From Brassica napus (taxonomy: Eukaryota; Streptophyta; Magnoliopsida; Brassicales; Brassicaceae): a stretch of 64,000 nucleotides of DNA. The DNA lies in the NCBI RefSeq assembly GCF_020379485.1, contig NC_063436.1, positions 14,463,389-14,527,388 of the forward strand. Reading direction: 5' to 3'. Numbering within the stretch: the stretch's first letter is position 1; every line of letters begins with the position of its first letter. This document shows, one piece after another, positions 13,101-24,668 of this stretch. The translations under genes were made by a program, and so were the position numbers. The notes under the pieces are model-generated. The model was not told the DNA's origin. It searched no databases and saw only the letters and a list, made by a program, of their open reading frames with translations.

Positions 13101-14264
13101 TGTTTTTATAGACCATATAATATACATCTCTATATGCTTATGTTTAGGTAAAACTCATTCGTTGTTCTTTTATCAGAAATCATCCAATGATATTAATAAA
13201 GATTTCCTTCTTGAAGATCATTAGCACAAGTTAAATAAACTTTGTTTGAGGATCATCAATCTAAAACACATCCAATATGTTTTCCCAACATTACTTGGAT
13301 CTAGAAATATTATTTTGTTTGATGATGGCAATATATCCAATGAAAGTTTAGTGAAGTATAATAATTTGTAGTGGGTAAAGAATATTGGCATTGTTGACAA
13401 AAATTAAGAGAATTTTGGATTTTTAATTATAATGTTATATTAGGAGATTAATGTATCACTTCAAAAATGTTAAACAGATACAGCATAAATGTATCACTTC
13501 AAAAATGTTCAAAAACACAACAGATAAATCATGATCCATGTATAATGAAATTATTAATACTCATACAAACTTTTAAAGTAACAAAATACAACTTCGATTT
13601 TACAAGATTGCAGAATAAACTTCTATCTACTTAAAATTTAAAAATCATCATTTTAACTTTCTGAGTATAAAAAAGTTAACAAAAATTTATATTGCATCAG
13701 TTTGACATAAAATAAATTATGTTTTTGTCAAAAGAATAAAATAATTGTGGCCTTACTTTTCTGCTGGTTTAAAGTTCGTGAAACATTTGGGAATGCATTC
13801 AAGAATTATTTAGGTTTTTCTTGTACTTTCATGGTGAAGAAAACTATACTTTACGTATCATTAATTATGGTATATAATTATGTCCTATTAATTAATGATT
13901 TAATCTTAAATTTTGGTTTTTTTCGTGTACCTTATCTTAATTTTTTCTACAATATACTTTTAAAAACAACATAATATTGCTGTCCATTAAAATGGCACTG
14001 TCTTAATATAGAGAGTAAAATTGATGATTCCAAATTTAAAAATATTAATTTTGTCACTTTTGATGGAAGTTGATTTCGAAAACACACTTGTTTGTAATCT
14101 CTGGAAGTTTTCTTTTTACATTTTCACACCGGTTTTGTGAGAAAACAAATGATATATTTGAAATTTTGTTACATGGGCCTACTATGATAAAAGAAATAAG
14201 CCCAAATAAAAGCCTATAGTTCAATAGCAAAGCCTGCATTTAGACTCTTCCAGATCTCCAAACA
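10193..14264. other. AT-rich intergenic region with TA microsatellites and a possible orphan first exon
   Basis: No full gene seen. (TA)n tracts lie near 11512-11536 and 11660-11686. A short stretch at about 10560-10740 is less AT-rich and encodes 30 codons (MKGSSKLDTIQAKKALNSLG...) from an ATG at 10634, but I do not recognise it. A promoter-like and first-exon-like stretch occurs at 12760-12910 and is listed separately. A weak tRNA-like A/B box pair near 12497-12545 may be a SINE relic. Confidence 0.5.
12763..12910 (+). other. Possible orphan promoter and first coding exon
   Basis: A TATATATA-rich box near 12766-12785 is followed about 100 bp later by an ATG at 12875 opening a 12-codon exon (MSIRAQDQTLEG) that ends at a plausible GGTATAC donor near 12910. 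No continuation exon with a clear reading frame was found before the START-like gene at 14265. It may be the relic of a lost gene or chance. I do not recognise the protein. Confidence 0.25.
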
Positions 14265-15832
14265 ATGCAATTATTAGACTTCTCCTCCGCCTTTCTCCAC
14301 CCACGCGCCGCCGCGTTAGCCACCACCTCCGGCGTAACAATTTCCACAAAATTCCACTCTACAAACGTATTGTCACCCTACTTTCCACCTTCCTCGACAC
14401 TACATCTACCTTCCCCTCCCTCACGTAGATGTTTCACATGCCGAATCGGCGACGATGATTATTGTAACGAGGATGAAAGTGAAACCGATGAAGATGATTA
14501 TTTGGTTGATTGCTTGACAGATGAGAAGAGTGAGGAATTGGTGGTGGTAGGCGACGATGGGGTTCTCATAGAGGTGAAGAAGCTCGAGAAGAGCTCGCGG
14601 CGTATCCGTTCGAAGATTGGTATGGAAGCGAGCCTTGACGCCGTGTGGAGCGTATTGACTGATTACGAGAAGCTGTCGGATTTCATACCGGGCCTTGTCG
14701 TTAGCGAGTTGGTCGAGAAGGAAGGCAACCGTGTTCGTCTTTTCCAGGTTCTTGATCTCAATCCATGATTCTTGCTTTGTCAAAAGATTCTAACTTTTAA
14801 TTGTTTGTTATTTACTATGGTTAAGACAACAAGGTAATGGAGACAACTCCATTTGCTCTTTTGTCGGAATCTAATTTAGACATTTGGTACTAAGTTAGAA
14901 CCTTAGTTAATTCTAGAAGTGCATACCATTGTGAGTAGTAAAAAAATTCTGACTTTGCATCAATAATAGCTTAGATAATATTCTCTCACATGCTCTTTGT
15001 TAATTCTAGAAGTGTTTTAAATCTATGTGGCCGTAATCAAAATTGACATTTGGGAGGGTGTGGGGGCCGAAGATCCCGTGGTACGGTATGTCTTTAAAGA
15101 TTAGGTAGAATTAGGAAAAGTACCTTTATAGGGATAAGTATGTTTTCTTAAAAAGAAAATTAAATCAGGTTTGGAGTTTAGTAATGAATTGTAAAATTTA
15201 TTCATTCACATAATCAAAATATATAAAGATCATTTGAATATCTTGTAGTTTGTTGTGCATATGATTATTGGTAGTCTGTTCGAGTTTTGTTTCACGTTTC
15301 TTGTCCGAGCATCAAGTAGTTTTGTTTGTTTATGATGGCAAAAACGAGTCTTATTTTTCAGGTTTTTGTTTCTTTCAACAGATGGGCCAGCAGAACTTAG
15401 CATTGGGTCTTAAGTTCAATGCCAAAGCTGTTCTTGATTGTTTCGAGAAGGAGCTTCAGATTCTACCCAATGGGAGGAGACGTGAAATCGATTTTAAGAT
15501 GGTCGAAGGAGATTTCCAATTGTTTGAAGGCAAATGGTCCATTGAACAAGTAAATATTATATCATATGATATCACCTGATGCTTGAGGTTCTGTTTTTGA
15601 CTCCTGTGTTTTAACCGTTACACAGTTAGACAAAGGGATTCAAGGGGAGGCTTTGGATCTACAGTTTAAAGATTTTCCGACGACGCTTGCATACACTGTA
15701 GATGTAAAACCGAAGATGTGGTTACCAGTGCGGCTTGTGGAAGGAAGATTGTGCAAAGAGATTAAAACAAACCTTTTGAGTATTCGAGATACAGCTCAGA
15801 AAGTCATTGAAGGTGTTATCCATGATCTTTGA
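14265..15832 (+). CDS. START-like (polyketide cyclase/dehydrase, COQ10-type) lipid-binding protein, plastid-targeted
   Basis: Exon 1 is 14265-14747, exon 2 is 15382-15549 and exon 3 is 15626-15832. All junctions are phase 0 with GT-AG ends, giving 285 aa. Residues 1-60 are rich in Ser, Thr, Pro and Arg with few acids, like a chloroplast transit peptide. Residues 62-92 are very acidic. From about 105 on, the SRPBCC/COQ10 fold is recognisable: SRRIRSKIGMEASLDAVWSV, LTDYEKLSDFIPGLV, NRVRLFQ, then from exon 2 GQQNLALGLKFNAKAVLDC and from exon 3 LDLQFKDFPTTLAYTVDVKP and MWLPVRLVEGRLCKEIKTNL. Family members bind hydrophobic ligands such as lipids or quinones; the ligand here is unknown. From memory it matches Arabidopsis At4g01650, and the expansin next door supports that. 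Intron 1 (634 bp) is long and AT-rich. The gene looks intact. Confidence 0.88.
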
Positions 15833-16623
15833 GTTTTCTTTCTCAAGTTGAAGTAATGTTCTACTTCTCTGCAGCTTATAGATAAGATACAATAAGCCTT
15901 TATAGGTTTTTGTTTTGGATTATTTATAAAAGCTTATGTAATTGGCTTTACATACACACGGTATTCTCACTTGTATACTCTGATCTATATAGTCTTTGAA
16001 TATACCAAAATTTTCCGACATATGATTGTTCCGACCAGAGCTGATAACTAGAAGTTTGTAGTGAACACGGTTTTCTTACTTGAAGTTGAAGGTAAATACG
16101 TAATATAATAGTTGATTTGAAATTAAGCTAAAATGTCTCAGAAGGAATCTGTTTTCTGTTGCTTAAATAAATTAGTTAGTTGTTACAGAAAAAAAAAACC
16201 AGATACTCTGTTTCCGAAACAGAGTGCTCTGTTTTTATGGTGGAGACCATAGAGCTATGTTTAAACCACATTTTGAATCAAATTTAATTTATATTCTCAA
16301 GGAGGTAATGTTGGGGCGGGACATAGAGATATCAGAGGACCTTTAAAGTAGTAAATTGCTTGATATATTCTTCATTAATATAAATTATATAGTAATACAT
16401 ATTGTGTTCCCAAAATGTACAAATACAAATCATCACTGCTTGAGTCTTCCCCAGATTATAAACTCTCTGGAAGCACGACTATGATAAAGCTAGAAAACAA
16501 GAAGCTTATCGCAGACGATGATGATGCAATAGAGAAAACAAAGAAAGTAAATACAAACGATAACAAAGTAAAAATGGAGAGAAAACCATAAACCCGGTTA
16601 TGCGATTGTTATAGCTGATATGA
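15833..16623. other. Intergenic region between tail-to-tail START-like and expansin genes
   Basis: About 790 bp between the two convergent stop codons. It should hold both 3' UTRs and polyadenylation sites. A short direct-repeat palindrome, AGATACTCTGTTTC / GAAACAGAGTGCTCT, lies at about 16201-16230 and could form a hairpin. No ORF was recognised. Confidence 0.5.
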
Positions 16624-17849
16624 TCAGAATTGGATGTTGCTCTTGAAGCTCTGACCAAACCGCCAATTGGAAGGAACGACGTTGAGAGCTGCTTTGATTC
16701 TTCCATTGCTGAGTTGAACTTTGAAAGAGAGAGATTGGCCATTAAGGTAGGTGTTGCTTTGCCAGTTAGCTCCCCAGTTTCTTGACATAGTCTCCCATTT
16801 CTTACTTCTAGAGCCTTTAATCCAAACTTTAGAGATCTCACCAGCTCCTCCTACGTTTGAGATGAGAACCAGCTCGAAATAGTTCCTGCCATTCATCGTG
16901 AATCTCATCCCTCCACTTCTTCTGCATCCAACCCTATGACAATAAGAAGAACCCTTTAAGCACACTATTTTATGACATTCTTGATCTACAAGAAAACAGA
17001 AATAGTAACATTGACTAACATTACTGTACAATTAACGTGAATTTATAAAGTTTTAATGCAGGTTTTATATATTATAAATATATAGGATATTAGATAAAAA
17101 TATAAAATACATGTTAAAAATTGTTTAGAGCACTAAGTAGAAGTTGTAATGTAATTACCTTTTGTAGAGGATGGGGACGATTCCAGCTTTGTACTTAGCG
17201 ATGGTGAGAAAGGCAGGCTGAGCCATGTCGAAATGAGGTCTTGGTGGGTTGCACCATCCTCCATTGTCACTAGCCTGAGCAAAGTTTGGTGGACAAAAGT
17301 TTGTGGCAGTAATTGTGATTGATCTGCCTCTAAGACACCATTGTGGCACTTTGGATGCGTCGCAGACAATCTGGTAACATCCACCACATGACTTGCCGTC
17401 ATTGAAGAGTGCTGTGCTCAATGCCGCAGTGTTTGTCTTGTAACCATCCGTGTATAGGTTTCCATAACCACAAGCTCCACCTGAAGGTAAGATATATAGA
17501 TTCATTTCTTGAGTACGAAGATAGCTCATAAAAAGTTCATAATCATAAAGATTACATATTAAAAATATATTTATCTGTAGATATAGAATTAAACTGAATC
17601 AAACCGAAATTATTTGAAAATATAAGTTTCTCCAAATCGAAAACAATACAATTTGAAGTGTTAAATTAAACCAAACCGAGCAAAAAATGTCAAGCCGTAG
17701 TTTGGGAACTTACCCATTGTACCAGAAGCATCACTTCCACCATAGAAGGTCGCATGAGCTCGCAACCACCCTGCAGAAACTGAACTGATCTTCATGAAAA
17801 ACATTGTGTAGAAGATAACTGCGACCAAAAGAGAGGCGATCTTCGCCAT
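16624..17849 (-). CDS. EXPA17: Alpha-expansin (EXPA17-like)
   Basis: Three exons on the minus strand: 17849-17714, 17480-17159 and 16933-16624, all GT-AG, giving 255 aa, the usual alpha-expansin length. The product has a signal peptide (residues 1 to about 26, ending SSVSA before GW) and then the mature start with [20 protein letters not shown]. The GH45-like domain carries the cysteine-rich region ([16 protein letters not shown]) and the HFD motif ([14 protein letters not shown]). The C-terminal CBM63-like domain has conserved tryptophans ([15 protein letters not shown]). Expansins loosen the wall non-enzymatically at acid pH by acting on cellulose-xyloglucan contacts. From memory the sequence and its place beside the START-like gene match Arabidopsis EXPA17 (At4g01630), a gene linked to lateral-root growth; the paralogue assignment is less certain than the family. 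No defects seen. Confidence 0.92.
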
Positions 17850-20800
17850 TTTCTTAGAAAATTCTTAGGTTTTTATGAAGTCGTTGATGATTGTAGAGTT
17901 GGATGCATAAGACTTAGGCGGCTTCATCACCTATTTATAGTAAAATCACACAGTTAGTTTCAATTAAAATAAATGTATAAATAATTATATATGACTTGGA
18001 ATTAGCGAAAAAACGCTGAAAATAATGATATGATTTGCTGATGATTGACCCAATGATTAAAAGAGTGCGTATAATACGGAGTTTTCATGCATACGATAAT
18101 TATAGTTAATCCAATAAGGCATGTGACTTTAGGTAGCTGCTTTTTGTTCCATTCATTTAGTTATAGACTTTGCTCTTTTTTCTTAGTTTTAAATTGAGTT
18201 AACTTGTATTTGACCAAAAAAAAAAAAAAAAAAAATTGAGTTAACTTGTCAACCAAGTTCTTACTAAAATTTTAAGTAGGATGGTAAACCGGTGGTTAGT
18301 ACGAAACAAATATAATAGACTAATGCAGCAATCTATAGAATAGCTATCAAATTTTAAACTATACATTAAAAGAAACTTGATAAATCTTATTGTGTTATTC
18401 TTTCAGTAATCCGTCCCTCAAAATAAAGATAGATCGATGTGGAAAGTGAAGTTCTGTAATACTATGTGGGCCGGCGATGGCCGATGGGTAATCCAAATGC
18501 ATATGATGCATAATACATTTACACATTCAACACGTATGTGTCATGTGTGTGTGATATAATTATGTAAACATGATGTAACTCAATCATCTTTTATTTCCTT
18601 TTGATATTTGCTTAAACTTGTAGTACAACGTATAAGCTATAGCGCGTCTCGTGAATGATTAGAATTCTTGCAATAACCATTAAATAGTTATATAGTATTA
18701 CAAGCAAGTACATATTTATAAACAAGTTGTCTCTTGACGATCGGCGCAACGAACGTCGAATTCGAAAATCAATGAGGTTTTGTTGAAACTTCAACGTACG
18801 ACATTAACTGATAAGTGCTCCTCCATTATACGCAAATTCCGTGGTACGTTGCAAGTTGCCAACTTACGCTGATAAATAGATATTTATCAAAGGTTTCGGT
18901 ACTTTGACGCAAATTGCTATACAGTTTATAACTATAAAGTATGAGACTGTCTTTTCAAGTATATGTAAACCGAACAAAAACAACAAAGGGATACTTTTCT
19001 TGTAATTCAAGATGTAAAACCGATCCGAAGATAAACAAAACTATATATAACATGTTATGGTCATCTAGAGAGATGTAAACGATATATATATATAATGAAT
19101 ACGTATATAGTACATTGCTAAATACAGTTTTGAATTTCTTCATCAACATTCCACCCACAGATTGTTACTCAATATTATAAACACATTTAATGTGGATCTT
19201 CAACCTAATCTTGAAATGTCTAAGGTGGTCGAAGTCAAGACTTTAAAATATATAAGTACGTAATATATATTTTATACCCTAATATTATGGCATATATAAT
19301 GGTAAGTCCACGTACTTATAACATGGGTGATGCGCTGATTCCATTTGATAAACTCACACATGGACCCACCGCCACCACCCTCTATTTTAATTACAGTTTC
19401 ATATTATTATATAGCTAAGAATTATTGACAATCAAGATAACGCGAAATAATTATATGGAGAAGGAAAATAAAAGTACCATAGTACGTACAGTACGTAGCT
19501 TATGGATAATCTATATAACCAAGCAATGGTTAATATTCCTTCTTTATGTTTATATATATAAAGATTAGATTTGTGATATGTACAATACAAGCATTATAGT
19601 GGTGTGTCTTGTGTGGGATTCATGTCCTTTCGAGGCCCTTAAAAAAACTTTACCGCAGGAACTATTGGCACATAGATTATCAATATCACCCTTAAACTGT
19701 AAGCAGAGTCATATGCTCTTTTTTTCATCATTCACATTATAGACCCAACAAACACAAACTTTATCGCTTGTCTTAAATGATCAAGCCTATCATTTGATCA
19801 ATATCTTCAACCTAACTATTTAACGACAAGGAAAACCCAAATTTGCAGATGAAACAAAAGGTAAATGAAACTGAGTGAAGAAGAAAGCGCACATAATTGA
19901 AAGTAACAGAGACTATGGAAACCTGGAAAACAAGGATGTAACTCCCGTTTTTGGTATACGAAGGAAGGTTTAACATGATTGATTTGGATATCTATGTCAC
20001 TAAAATGCATTTACTTTTTTGTTTATACAGCTGTTTAGAATTCTAGGGTTAACCGTGTTTGAGCTGGAGAGCTGGAATAGTAGAAGGATGGATGACTTAC
20101 CGAAAAGTCATTTGCAGTATTGTGTGAGTGTTGTTAAAACATGTGGAAAGGTCATGTGGTGATTGCGGGAATCGTAAACAAGACTTTCGAGCTTTGGAAA
20201 AAAATTAATGCACCACCCGTTGTACGGAATGGGCCCACATGCCGAGTGAGCAGACGGAGGAGACATATATATTAGCCGTAGAAGGTCGTATCAGAGCTGG
20301 TTAGCTGTCTGGGTCATGACATGAGAGGCGTTTTGAGACCTTTCATGGTGTGTGACGGTGGTGTTGCACTCTGTGAGTGGTGGTGAATTATAACATCACC
20401 AAAATGCACTTACCTTTTCTGTCACACATTCATTTAAAACTCCAGAGTTAATCGTGTTTGAGTGGGAATAGTAGAAGGATGAATAATTATCGGGAAGTCA
20501 TTCGCGGTATCGTGTGAGTGATGCCAAAACATGTGGAAATGTCATGTGGTGGTTGCAAGTTAGTAAACAAAACTTTTGAGTCTTGAAAAAAAAATTTACT
20601 GAATAGAACCAAGGGCCTAGTGGACGTAGGAAGTCCATTAGCCGTGGAGAGTCAGAGCCTTACAAAGGAGATTCGATCAAATCCGGTTAAATATGTAGAT
20701 AAGTGTCTAGGGTGGGCAAGTGAAACATTGGCATATAGACTCTCTAAAATTTTAAAAATAATTTACATAAACAAATATTCCTAAATTTGTAAAAGAAAAA

Positions 20801-21293
20801 ATAATAATTAAAATTTACTAAACTATTTATAGCCTACAAATTTTAGGGTCGACCATTAAAACTGACTAATGGAAGAAGGGGTCCTAGATTTGAATAAATA
20901 ATCAATTAAACTTTAATACTGTCGATCATCCATTGCTTATGGATTTCATGCCTGCTCACTCAACCTGTGGGCATCAGTAGTCTTGGCTTTCATCAGTAGT
21001 TCCCCAACCAATAAGTTTAACAGCATGACCTCCAACGTTAGAACTTAGAACCGTTGATATGGTTGTACACTCTAGATTTGTGATAAAAGGTTACACGGTT
21101 ATAAATTTGATAATAGAGTTGTTAGTTTACTAAAATAGAAAGTTCAAAACAATAAAGAACTGAGATAGATACAAATAACTCATTACTTAGGTGATGGTGT
21201 TTAAAAGAAAGGTACAAACAAAACTGTTTTTGGCAATTTGTAATGTAAAGCATTGTTATCTCATGTCTTTTTTTTATTGTTTACAATCATTAG
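17850..21293. other. Expansin upstream region and intergenic space
   Basis: The first few hundred bases hold the expansin promoter (minus strand); a TATA-like CTATAAATAGG string read on the minus strand lies near 17932-17942. The rest is AT-rich with a poly(A) run at 18213-18233 and an LTR-like duplicated unit at about 19990-20665, listed separately. No gene was recognised. Confidence 0.5.
19990..20665 (+). repeat. Diverged direct duplication of a ~270-310 bp unit with a primer-binding-site-like string (possible old TRIM)
   Basis: Unit A (about 19990-20287) and unit B (about 20390-20655) share a series of words in the same order: TCAC(C/T)AAAATGCA, GTTAA(C/T)CGTGTTTGAG, AATAGTAGAAGGATG, AAGTCATT, ACATGTGGAAA, GTCATGTGGTG and ATTAGCCGT. 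Directly after unit A, at 20288-20300, is GTATCAGAGCTGG, which resembles the TGGTATCAGAGC primer-binding site complementary to initiator Met tRNA. The short spacer between the units ends purine- and GT-rich. This is the layout of a terminal-repeat retrotransposon in miniature, but the repeats are too diverged to place ends or a target-site duplication. Confidence 0.4.
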
Positions 21294-21776
21294 AGAATGT
21301 GAGTTTAGACATTGAGAGGTTTTCAAAATTGTTGAAATCGAAGAAGAGGAAGTTTAATAAGAGAGAATCAATCAACTTTCACAGCATTTGTTTTCATATC
21401 TGTTTCTCCAGCTTAGATTCATATCTTGTAAGTTACTTTGATTGTTTGATCATATGCAATCTCTCAGATACTCTAGAGAACGGCCTTTGAAGAGAGCAAG
21501 ATGGACTCAAGACGCAGGTACGTTGTCTCTTATTTGCTCCTCTTTTTATCAACATTGTTACACAAGAAACTGTTCACTGTTGCAGATCTGCAGAAATTGG
21601 ACGACTTTGAGAAGCTTGAAGCAAAGTCTTAAGGTATAACATAAACAGTTTACAGTTCAATGGAGCCACACAGTAAATCACATTTTGTTTGCAAGGAAGA
21701 GAATGAACAAGGAGAAGATGGTGATGAAGTTGAGGAATCTGAGGGAGAAGATTCTGGTAACGGAGATTATGATCAG
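21294..21776 (+). pseudogene. Remnants of an RNA polymerase III subunit Rpc31 (RPC7)-like gene
   Basis: Exon-like blocks in order: 21294 onward (NVSLDIERFSKLLKSKKRKF), 21468-21517 (RERPLKRARWTQDA), 21586-21633 (DLQKLDDFEKLEAKS) and 21696-21776 (EENEQGEDGDEVEESEGEDS, then GNGDYDQ). Most are flanked by AG acceptors and GT donors. The RPLKRARW, LQKLDxFEKLE and acidic SEGEDSxxGDYD segments are what I recall of plant Rpc31-like proteins of Pol III. The third block runs into TAA before its donor, the acceptor of the fourth has drifted to GCAAG, and I could not find the N-terminal exon or the final acidic exon. I therefore treat it as a decayed copy. Its place between EXPA17 and the Kazal gene agrees with the position I recall for At4g01590. 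An active gene with altered splicing cannot be excluded. Confidence 0.5.
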
Positions 21777-22531
21777 GTTCTACTGCTTATTTTTCCTATC
21801 ATGGTGAAATGAAACCTTGTGATTCAGTTACAAACATTGTCTTCTTTTATGTTTATGTACAATGTGGCTGATGCTCGTGTTTGTAAGCATATCTCATCTC
21901 TTTGTTTGATGGATGCTAATAAATTTGGGATTCTCTTCCTAATGGTTGGAGTATGTTGAGTTCTACTACAAAGGGTGTGTGGTAAGACAATAAACGAGTT
22001 GAGTTCTTGGAATAGAAGGATGTACAAATCTGCAGGAATGTAGCTTGTGACATAAAAAATAAAAGCATATCAAAACATCGGCAGCAGCCAATGGCCTGAA
22101 CTAAGATCTAACTCAAATCTCCTGCGCGGCTTTCTCAAACGTAATTAGAATCATCAGTCCATTTTCCAACAGAGACATCATCATTAGCAAAAGAATAACA
22201 GAGCTTTATCATGTTGCTGATTTGGAAGAGCTCCTAACCAGAAATGATCGCATAACTGGTGGTATGCTGATGGTTACTGTCTATAACTTTATTTGAACTT
22301 CAACACTTACAAATGATTATTTCTAACTACTTAATTTTCCCAAAAAATTCAAGTTTTGCGAACAAGAGAAGCTAGGCTTAAGCATGCCCCCAAGCTGCAA
22401 TCAATATACATTAGGCAGAGTTGAACTACTCTAAACGATGTTTCATTACTAGTGTCTAAAGTTTCAGTGGCCTGTCATATTCTCTCTTCTTTTCATTCTG
22501 AAAGTGATCCACAACCCCAAACTCTTTCACA

Positions 22532-22717
22532 TAAGTCAATCAGATATTCGAATCTATCCAATAAAGGAATGAAAGATTTGATGGGTAAAAAAAAAAGAGT
22601 GAAGCTTTTTTCCACCCTCAAAAACTGATTCGAGTTTTAATATAAGCCTCTGTCTGAACCAGAAAGTATTCAGATATTGCACCTTCTCGCTATTCGGAGG
22701 CTATATACACATTCATA
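22532..22717 (+). ncRNA. Candidate H/ACA-type snoRNA, copy 1
   Basis: First copy of a duplicated non-coding unit. A 5' hairpin has outer stem TCGAATC (22548-22554) with GATTCGA (22627-22633) and an inner stem of TTTGA(T)GGGT pairing with ACCCTCAAA. Then comes a hinge with ATATAA (22640-22645), which fits box H (ANANNA). A 3' hairpin is closed by AGCCTC and GAGGCT. Four bases on is ACA (22707-22709), three bases from the presumed end. This hairpin-hinge-hairpin-tail order is the H/ACA snoRNA layout, a class that guides pseudouridylation of rRNA or snRNA. The 3' hairpin of this copy pairs less well than that of copy 2. The target is not identified. It has no reading frame of note. Confidence 0.45.
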
Positions 22718-22917
22718 CAGAACCGATTCTTTGGCAGCTGTCTTTTTGGATTATGTCCGATAGTAATATAAGATTTATGTTTTGATAGCTAGTTACCATC
22801 ATGAATTTATACATTAGGGTCATTTTCCCAATTTTTATTTACTAGTTCCTTTGGGTCGAGGGTGGTCTCAAGTGATCTTAACAGTGTAACCAAACGCTAC
22901 AAAAATAACAGATATAA

Positions 22918-23098
22918 TAAGTCAATTAGATATTCGAATCTATCCAAGAAACGGATGATGGATTTGATGAGCAAAAAAGAGTAAAGCTCTTTCACCCTCA
23001 AAACTTGATTCGAGTTTTGATATAAGCCTCTGTCTGAACCAGAAAGTGTTCCTATATTTCACTTTCTCGTTATTCGGAGGCTATAATACATATTCATC
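22918..23098 (+). ncRNA. Candidate H/ACA-type snoRNA, copy 2
   Basis: Second copy of the unit, about 385 bp downstream of the first. The outer stem of hairpin 1 is TCGAATC (22934-22940) with GATTCGA (23007-23013). Box H is ATATAA (23020-23025). Hairpin 2 has lower stem AGCCTC/GAGGCT and upper stem AGAAAGTG/CACTTTCT extended by AAC/GTT across one mismatch, leaving a pocket of TGTCTG on the left and ATTCG on the right. ACA is at 23088-23090. The base of the upper stem is 16 nt from ACA, in line with the 14-16 nt rule for pseudouridylation pockets. Box H, ACA and both closing stems are identical in the two copies while loops differ, as expected under RNA-structure constraint. Hairpin 1 has an unusually large left loop (about 22 nt), which is a reason for caution. 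Confidence 0.5.
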
Positions 23099-24287
23099 AT
23101 GTCAATAAAAACACAAAACAGTGAGAATTAATGTCAGAAGCTTTTTGGTAAGAAGAAGCTTGAAATTGAAGATAATTCAATTGCTCCTCCTCAAAAGAAA
23201 CAAAAAAATGCCTCAAACGACCAAAAACAATACAGAAAAGTATTGAATGATCATAATTTATGTTTGCCTCCTAACTAAGCCAGATATGAAATTTGCCTAA
23301 AGAACTTAGGATTCACAAGACTACTCTAAGGAGGCATTTTCAAACACAAGGAACAAACAAGGGTTAAGAACACAGACACAAAGATGAAACGGTAAAGAGA
23401 TTGATGTTATGAAAATTGGTGGCTCAACCCTTTTTATCCACTTCTGTACTCTAGGGTTTTGAATGTTTGTGTTTATGACTATTTTACCCTCGCTTCGAAA
23501 ACGATTGGTCAATTTGGTTTGGTTTCGTAAAACCGATCAATCAATCTATATGCCACAACATTCAATACCGCTTTCGGTTATGTCCTTTGGTTCAGATTCT
23601 TCCTGATTCCAAATGTTATTTTAGCCCACTAACCAAAAGCCGGCCTAATATTAATGATAGCCCACTAACCACTGGCTCAGATACATATTAATAATTTTGT
23701 AATTTATGATTATTCGACATTTTGAGTATTATTGATTATTTTTCTTATAGATGTTACATAAATAAATGTATGTTAAAAATTATAAGCTATAAGTTTAGCA
23801 CATATATGTATTTTTCTTAATTAACATAATAATAAAATATAAAATATCTGAAAATATTTATAAAACTTTGTTTTCCCCTTTTTGGAAATTTTTTTTATGA
23901 ATTTCATGCTTACATAAGTAGACAGCATGAAGTTCATATGTAGAAAACAATGACGACACGAAATTCTAATCTCCTTGGGGGTGGCCAGCTGGTAAAAAGC
24001 GTAAGCATGTGCGCTGTTTTGGTTGGTAGCCGTTTCAACCAACTGTTCCTACTCATACACGAATCATCAAATTTTAAAACATTACTACTACTTTTTTTTG
24101 TCAATTTTTAAAATTAGATTTATGCTAAATAAATAAAAGAAAACAAATTATTATTCTCTGTCAAAGATAGATTTTTCCCGAATCATTCTTTCCTTCTTCT
24201 TGAATTCTCCTGTCGTTGTTTCCTTTCAAGAAAAAGAGAGAGAGAGAGAGAGGAAATAACGTCCGTTTGAAGATCCAAATCTCGGCA
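23099..24287. other. Intergenic region upstream of the Kazal gene
   Basis: AT-rich with no gene recognised. A GA-dinucleotide tract (GAGAGAGAGAG, about 24234-24252) just before the Kazal ATG lies in its likely 5' UTR or core promoter; GA tracts are common there in plants. Confidence 0.5.
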
Positions 24288-24668
24288 ATGTCGACGTTCT
24301 CGCCATCGTTGGCCGTCCTCTCTCTGATTCTTCTGAGCCTCTCTCTGGTTTCATCGACGGAGATTAACAAGGGAGGAGAGATTCGATTACCTTCCGAGAA
24401 GACCAACGGTGAATTCTGCGGGAAAACGTCTAAACCGGCTTCGTGTCCGGTTAAGTGTTTTAGGGCTGATCCGGTTTGCGGAGAAGACGGCGTTACGTAC
24501 TGGTGCGGTTGTGCAGATGCTCTGTGCCACGGCGTTGGTGTCTCTAAACCTGGAGCTTGTGATGTTGGTAATGGCGTTGGGTTGTCTGTTCCTGGACAAG
24601 CTCTGCTTTTGATCCACATTGTCTGGATGATGGCTCTTGGGTTTTCGATCCTCTTTGGCCTCTTCTGA
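24288..24668 (+). CDS. Kazal-type serine protease inhibitor family protein, probably membrane- or GPI-anchored
   Basis: A single-exon frame of 126 aa from ATG 24288. Residues 1-23 form a signal peptide (leucine-rich, ending LVSS before TEINKGG). The body has eight cysteines (44, 53, 57, 64, 73, 75, 80, 91) with the Kazal-like core CFRADPVCGEDGVTYWCGCA; the PVCGxDGxTY string is the family signature. Residues 103-126 are strongly hydrophobic and end the protein, fitting a GPI-attachment signal or a C-terminal membrane anchor. Kazal proteins block serine proteases through a loop around the second cysteine; the plant versions are little studied, and the target protease is unknown. From memory it corresponds to Arabidopsis At4g01575, and its position in the block agrees. 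The upstream frame is open but has no ATG, so 24288 is the start. The gene is intact. Confidence 0.88.
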   Translation: MSTFSPSLAVLSLILLSLSLVSSTEINKGGEIRLPSEKTNGEFCGKTSKPASCPVKCFRADPVCGEDGVTYWCGCADALCHGVGVSKPGACDVGNGVGLSVPGQALLLIHIVWMMALGFSILFGLF

